NCBI RefSeq assembly: GCF_014195505.1
Contig: NZ_JACIBV010000001.1
Span: 1,550,001 to 1,614,000 of the forward strand
Origin: Nonomuraea dietziae
GTDB lineage: Bacteria > Actinomycetota > Actinomycetes > Streptosporangiales > Streptosporangiaceae
Reading direction: 5' to 3'
Length of the DNA: 64,000 bases
The notes beneath the pieces were generated by a model that had not been told where the DNA came from, did not search any database, and saw nothing but the letters and a program-made list of their open reading frames with translations. Each line of letters starts with the position of its first letter. Position 1 is the stretch's first letter. This document shows positions 61,340-64,000 of the stretch, piece by piece. The position numbers were made by a program, and so were the translations under genes.

Positions 61340-62224
61340 ATGCACGCCGACCAGCTGACGGTGTCGATCGAGATGGTGCGCACGCTGGTGGACGAGCAGT
61401 TCCCGCAGTGGCGGCGCCTGCCTGTCAGGAGCGTCACCGGCCAGGGGACGGTCAACGCCATCTTCCGCATCGGCGACCTGTTCGCGGCTCGGTTCCCTCT
61501 CCAGCCAGGGGACATCGAGTCGACGCGGCGCCGGCTGGAGTCGGAGGCGCGGGCAGCCCGTGAGCTGGTGGGCCGCACGCGCTTTCGCACGCCCGAGCCG
61601 GTCGCGCTCGGCGAGCCGGGGGCGGGCTACCCGCTTGCCTGGTCGGTGCAGACGTGGCTGCCTGGTGTCGTGGCCACCCACGAGGACCCTGGGGAGTCGG
61701 TCGCGTTCGCCCACGACCTGGCCGGCCTCATCACCGACCTGCGCGCCATCGACACGTGCGGCCGCACGTTCGCCGGAACAGGCAGGGGAGGCGACCTGGC
61801 ATCCCACGACGGGTGGATGGAGACCTGCTTCAGGCACAGCGAGGCGCTCCTGGACGTCCCCCGGCTTCGCCGCGTGTGGGCCTTCATGCGGAGTCTGCCG
61901 CGCGACGCCGTCGACGTGATGAGCCACAGTGATCTGATCCCCGGCAACGTGCTCGTGTCCGCCGGGCGGGTGGCCGGGATCCTCGACGTCGGCGGCCTCG
62001 GACCGGCTGACCCCGCTCTGGATCTCGTGAGCGCCTGGCATCTGCTGGAGGCGGGGCCGCGGCAGGTGCTGCGCGAGGAGCTCGGCTGCGACGACCTCGA
62101 ATGGGAGCGCGGCAAGGCGTGGGCCTTCGAGCAGGCGATGGGTGTGGTCTGGTACTACGTCGAAAGCAACCCCGGCATGAGCCGGATGGGCCGACGCACC
62201 CTGGACCGCATCCTCGCGGACTGA
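61340..62224 (+). CDS. Aminoglycoside-phosphotransferase-family kinase
   Basis: A 294-residue APH/choline-kinase-like protein. N-lobe: VTGQGTVNAIFRIGDLFAARFP. Catalytic loop: MSHSDLIPGNVLV (H-x-D-x4-N), then the metal-binding Asp in GILDVGGLGPADPALDL. It resembles the broad group that phosphorylates small alcohols or antibiotics; a resistance role is not proven. ATG 61340 is chosen, with GTG 61334 as an alternative; neither has a clear ribosome-binding site. Confidence 0.85.
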   Translation: MHADQLTVSIEMVRTLVDEQFPQWRRLPVRSVTGQGTVNAIFRIGDLFAARFPLQPGDIESTRRRLESEARAARELVGRTRFRTPEPVALGEPGAGYPLAWSVQTWLPGVVATHEDPGESVAFAHDLAGLITDLRAIDTCGRTFAGTGRGGDLASHDGWMETCFRHSEALLDVPRLRRVWAFMRSLPRDAVDVMSHSDLIPGNVLVSAGRVAGILDVGGLGPADPALDLVSAWHLLEAGPRQVLREELGCDDLEWERGKAWAFEQAMGVVWYYVESNPGMSRMGRRTLDRILAD

Positions 62225-62266
62225 GCGTCGAGCCGTCCCATCCCTTCGAGGAACGGTCGGTGTGCG

Positions 62267-63202
62267 TCAGGCCGTCGTCCAGGGCCGGAGCTTCTCGGGG
62301 TTCCGTACTGCCCAGATGTGCTTGATCCGGTCGCCTGCGACGTCGATCGCCAGCACCACCACGGTGACGCCGTCCAACTGCGCCACCAAGCCGGGCTGAC
62401 CGTTGACCGTACGCTCCAGGATCGTCAGGCCGGGCGCCCTGGTGGCGATCTCGACGAAGACGCGCGCGATCTGCTCGCCACCCGCGATCGGCTGCAGCAC
62501 GGCGCTGACGAGACCGCCGCCGTCGGCGATCCCCGTGGCGTCGGGGGCGAGGAGGCCGATGAGCGCGCCGATGTCCTTGGCCTCCCATGCCTGCTTGAAG
62601 GCTCTGACGAGGTCGGCGCGCTGGGCCGCGGGGGTCGCGGGAGCCTGCGAGGCGCGGATGCGACGGCGGGCTGAGGAGGCCAGCTGGCGGCAGGCCGCCG
62701 GCGTGCGGCCGACGATCTCGGCCACCTCGGTGAAGGAGTAGCGGAAGACGTCGTGCAGGATGAACGCGACGCGCTCGGCCGGGGTCATCGAATCGAGCAC
62801 GACGAGGAAGGCCATGTTGATCGACTCATCGAGGGTCACCCGGTCGGCCGGGTCGGCCGTGGTGCCGCCCGGCAGACCGTTCGTCCACTCCGTTCGGTCG
62901 GGCAGCGGCTCCGGGATCCATTCGCCCACGTAGCTCTCGCGCCGGGCCCGTGCCGAGCCGAGCAGGTCGAGGCAGATGCGACTGGCGACCCTCGTCAGCC
63001 AGGCGCCGGGGGATTCGATGGCCTCCTGCTGCCGCCGGGACATGGCGTACCAGCGGGCGTAGGTCTCCTGAACGACGTCCTCGGCGTCGGCCAGGGAGCC
63101 GAGGAGCCGGTAGGCGAGATTGATCAGCTGACGCCGCTCGCTCATGATCGCGCTCAGGCCCGGATCGAGCCGGCCGTCTCCTGGCCCGGATGGGGTGGTC
63201 AT
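62267..63202 (-). CDS. sigJ: ECF41-family RNA polymerase sigma factor (SigJ-like)
   Basis: A 311-residue sigma factor. Region 2 (AYRLLGSLADAEDVVQETYARWY) and region 4 (SFTEVAEIVGRTPAACRQLASSARRRI) are joined by a WIPEP linker (GEWIPEPLPDR). A SnoaL-like C-terminal domain of about 110 residues follows, with DGGGLVSAVLQPI and a closing RNPEKL. WxPEP, DGGG and NPxKL are the ECF41 marks; in this group the fused domain controls activity in place of an anti-sigma factor. An ECF41-like promoter is upstream. Confidence 0.92.
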   Translation of the reverse strand: MTTPSGPGDGRLDPGLSAIMSERRQLINLAYRLLGSLADAEDVVQETYARWYAMSRRQQEAIESPGAWLTRVASRICLDLLGSARARRESYVGEWIPEPLPDRTEWTNGLPGGTTADPADRVTLDESINMAFLVVLDSMTPAERVAFILHDVFRYSFTEVAEIVGRTPAACRQLASSARRRIRASQAPATPAAQRADLVRAFKQAWEAKDIGALIGLLAPDATGIADGGGLVSAVLQPIAGGEQIARVFVEIATRAPGLTILERTVNGQPGLVAQLDGVTVVVLAIDVAGDRIKHIWAVRNPEKLRPWTTA

Positions 63203-63244
63203 GGTGTGGCCGGCCTTCCTTGTCGCGTCTGCCCTCACCAGATC

Positions 63245-63271
63245 GACGAGGCAGCCCCTCGGATTGTGAGG
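63245..63271 (-). promoter_or_regulatory. ECF41-type promoter of the sigma-factor gene
   Basis: On the minus strand, CCTCACA (63265-63271) and CGTC (63245-63248) are 16 bp apart. The known ECF41 consensus is TGTCACA and CGTC at about this distance; five of seven -35 bases match. It lies 43 bp upstream of the sigma start, so autoregulation is likely. Confidence 0.55.
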
Positions 63272-63300
63272 TCGAGGCGTCGCCTCACATTTCCGAGGGG
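63255..63300. promoter_or_regulatory. 46-bp interrupted palindrome between hydrolase and sigma gene
   Basis: CCCCTCGGA-T-TGTGAGG-N11-CCTCACA-TT-TCCGAGGGG: outer 9-bp and inner 7-bp arms are both perfect. Lying 18 bases past the hydrolase stop (minus strand), it may end that transcript, while its inner right arm on the minus strand is the sigma -35 element. Confidence 0.6.
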
Positions 63301-63318
63301 CCGCGGGTACTGCGTCGA

Positions 63319-64000
63319 TCACGGCCTGCCGTGGCCACTCCTGTCGAGCAGGTCGCGGACGGCTTCGATGACGGCGTCAGGCTGTTCCACGTGGAGGTGG
63401 TTGTGCGCGGCGTCCTTGAGCACGCGCTGCTCCCCCCGTGGAACGGCCGCCGCCATCGCCGCGTGCATGGCGCGCACACCCTCGAGCCCCTGACGCATCT
63501 CCTCGGGGGACATGAACTGCGCCCAGTAGGGGTTGTCGCCTCCGGCGGTGATCACGATCAGCGGGACGTCAGGCAGCCCTCCCCCGTGCCTGAGCTCGTC
63601 GTAGATCTCGGTCTCGAAATTCTCCGTCTCCCGCAGACCCGTCCGCCACGACGCGAGGTGGTGATCGATCAGCGACTCGCGCGCAGCGTCGGGCCACTGC
63701 GCGTAGATCTGCGCGTACTGTCCGCGGGCGGCCTCGATCTGCTCGGCGGTCAGGTCAGGCATGTCGGCCTCGTTCAGCTTCATCTGCTCGCTCAGCTCGG
63801 CCATCTGCTCCGGCATGAAGGCCAGGATGTCCTCGTGGCCGGGGTCCACCAGCAGCAGGCCGGCCACCTCGGCGGGGAACAGCTGCGCGTAGCGTCGCGC
63901 GTAGAAGGCGCCCAGTGAGTGGCCGACCAGCAGGTAGGGGCCTGGCACCTCGGCGGCGCGCAGGAGGCGGCGCAGCTCGTCGGCGACCTCCTCCGCCCTG
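63319..64000 (-). CDS. Alpha/beta hydrolase, C-terminal part (continues past right edge)
   Basis: The visible 227 residues are in frame to base 64000. YLLVGHSLGAFYARRYAQLFP is the nucleophile elbow GHSLG, preceded by ADELRRLLRAAEVPGP; the catalytic acid probably lies in ITAGGDNPYW and the base in KDAAHNHLHVEQPDAV. The oxyanion motif lies outside the window. Its stop is 117 bases from the sigma-factor start on the same strand, so it might be a partner gene of ECF41, though the palindrome between them suggests separate transcripts. Confidence 0.85.
   Translation of the reverse strand, partial: RAEEVADELRRLLRAAEVPGPYLLVGHSLGAFYARRYAQLFPAEVAGLLLVDPGHEDILAFMPEQMAELSEQMKLNEADMPDLTAEQIEAARGQYAQIYAQWPDAARESLIDHHLASWRTGLRETENFETEIYDELRHGGGLPDVPLIVITAGGDNPYWAQFMSPEEMRQGLEGVRAMHAAMAAAVPRGEQRVLKDAAHNHLHVEQPDAVIEAVRDLLDRSGHGRP

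Overview
This 64-kb window comes from a high-GC actinomycete chromosome. Codon third positions are strongly G/C, and many promoters look leaderless: a TANNNT -10 element lies 5-8 nt before the ATG or GTG. The gene content (SARP and BTAD regulators, F420-type LLM oxidoreductases, P450 plus ferredoxin, ECF41 sigma factor, many TetR regulators, long-type ArgG) suggests a filamentous order such as Streptosporangiales. That placement is an inference. I see no rRNA, tRNA, CRISPR array, complete insertion sequence or prophage.

Layout. 1-2.8 kb: tail of a serine hydrolase, then an ABC-F ATPase with what looks like a short-uORF translational attenuator. 2.8-8.8 kb: a TetR-controlled ABC-2 exporter with twin operators, a frameshifted membrane gene, TrmO, and a DeoR regulator with a NudK-type Nudix hydrolase. 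9.5-17.2 kb: a leftward six-gene glycan operon (LacI regulator, FAD oxidoreductase, binding lipoprotein, two permeases, Tat-exported toroid enzyme) with two matching LacI-type operators. 17.4-35.7 kb: mixed single genes and small regulator/target pairs, including a two-component system, LLM oxidoreductases, an EF-hand protein, a secreted propeller protein, a kinase-like protein that lacks its phospho-acceptor His, and a GlxA/AraC regulator.

35.8-54.1 kb holds many broken genes. There are two separate remnants of the same divergent pair (WYL regulator and epoxide hydrolase), both missing their 5' halves. There is also a YceI head, a MacB/FtsX fusion left by a deletion, an N-truncated acylhydrolase with Cys in place of the catalytic Ser, and a TetR tail. 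Intact genes lie among them: aldo/keto reductase, XRE, TetR and MarR regulators, AhpD-like protein, EamA transporter, NmrA-like protein, ArgG, a MerR regulator behind a MerR-type promoter, a membrane-tethered SARP with tandem repeats in its divergent promoter, a ricin-type lectin, a metalloprotease-like protein, and P450 plus ferredoxin.

54.1-64 kb: a second two-component system, a DedA protein, a SNF2 ATPase coupled to a SWIM-domain protein, a fatty-acid desaturase with a structured leader, an aminoglycoside-phosphotransferase-like kinase, an ECF41 sigma factor with a good match to its own class of promoter, and the C-terminal part of an alpha/beta hydrolase cut by the right edge.

The observations I rate highest are the ABC-F attenuator (909-1089), the twice-decapitated WYL/epoxide hydrolase pair, the membrane-anchored SARP with its repeat-bearing promoter, the MerR-type promoter driving a leaderless 47-aa ORF, the ECF41 promoter, and the LacI-controlled glycan operon. 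All functional claims rest on sequence reading and family knowledge; no searches were run.
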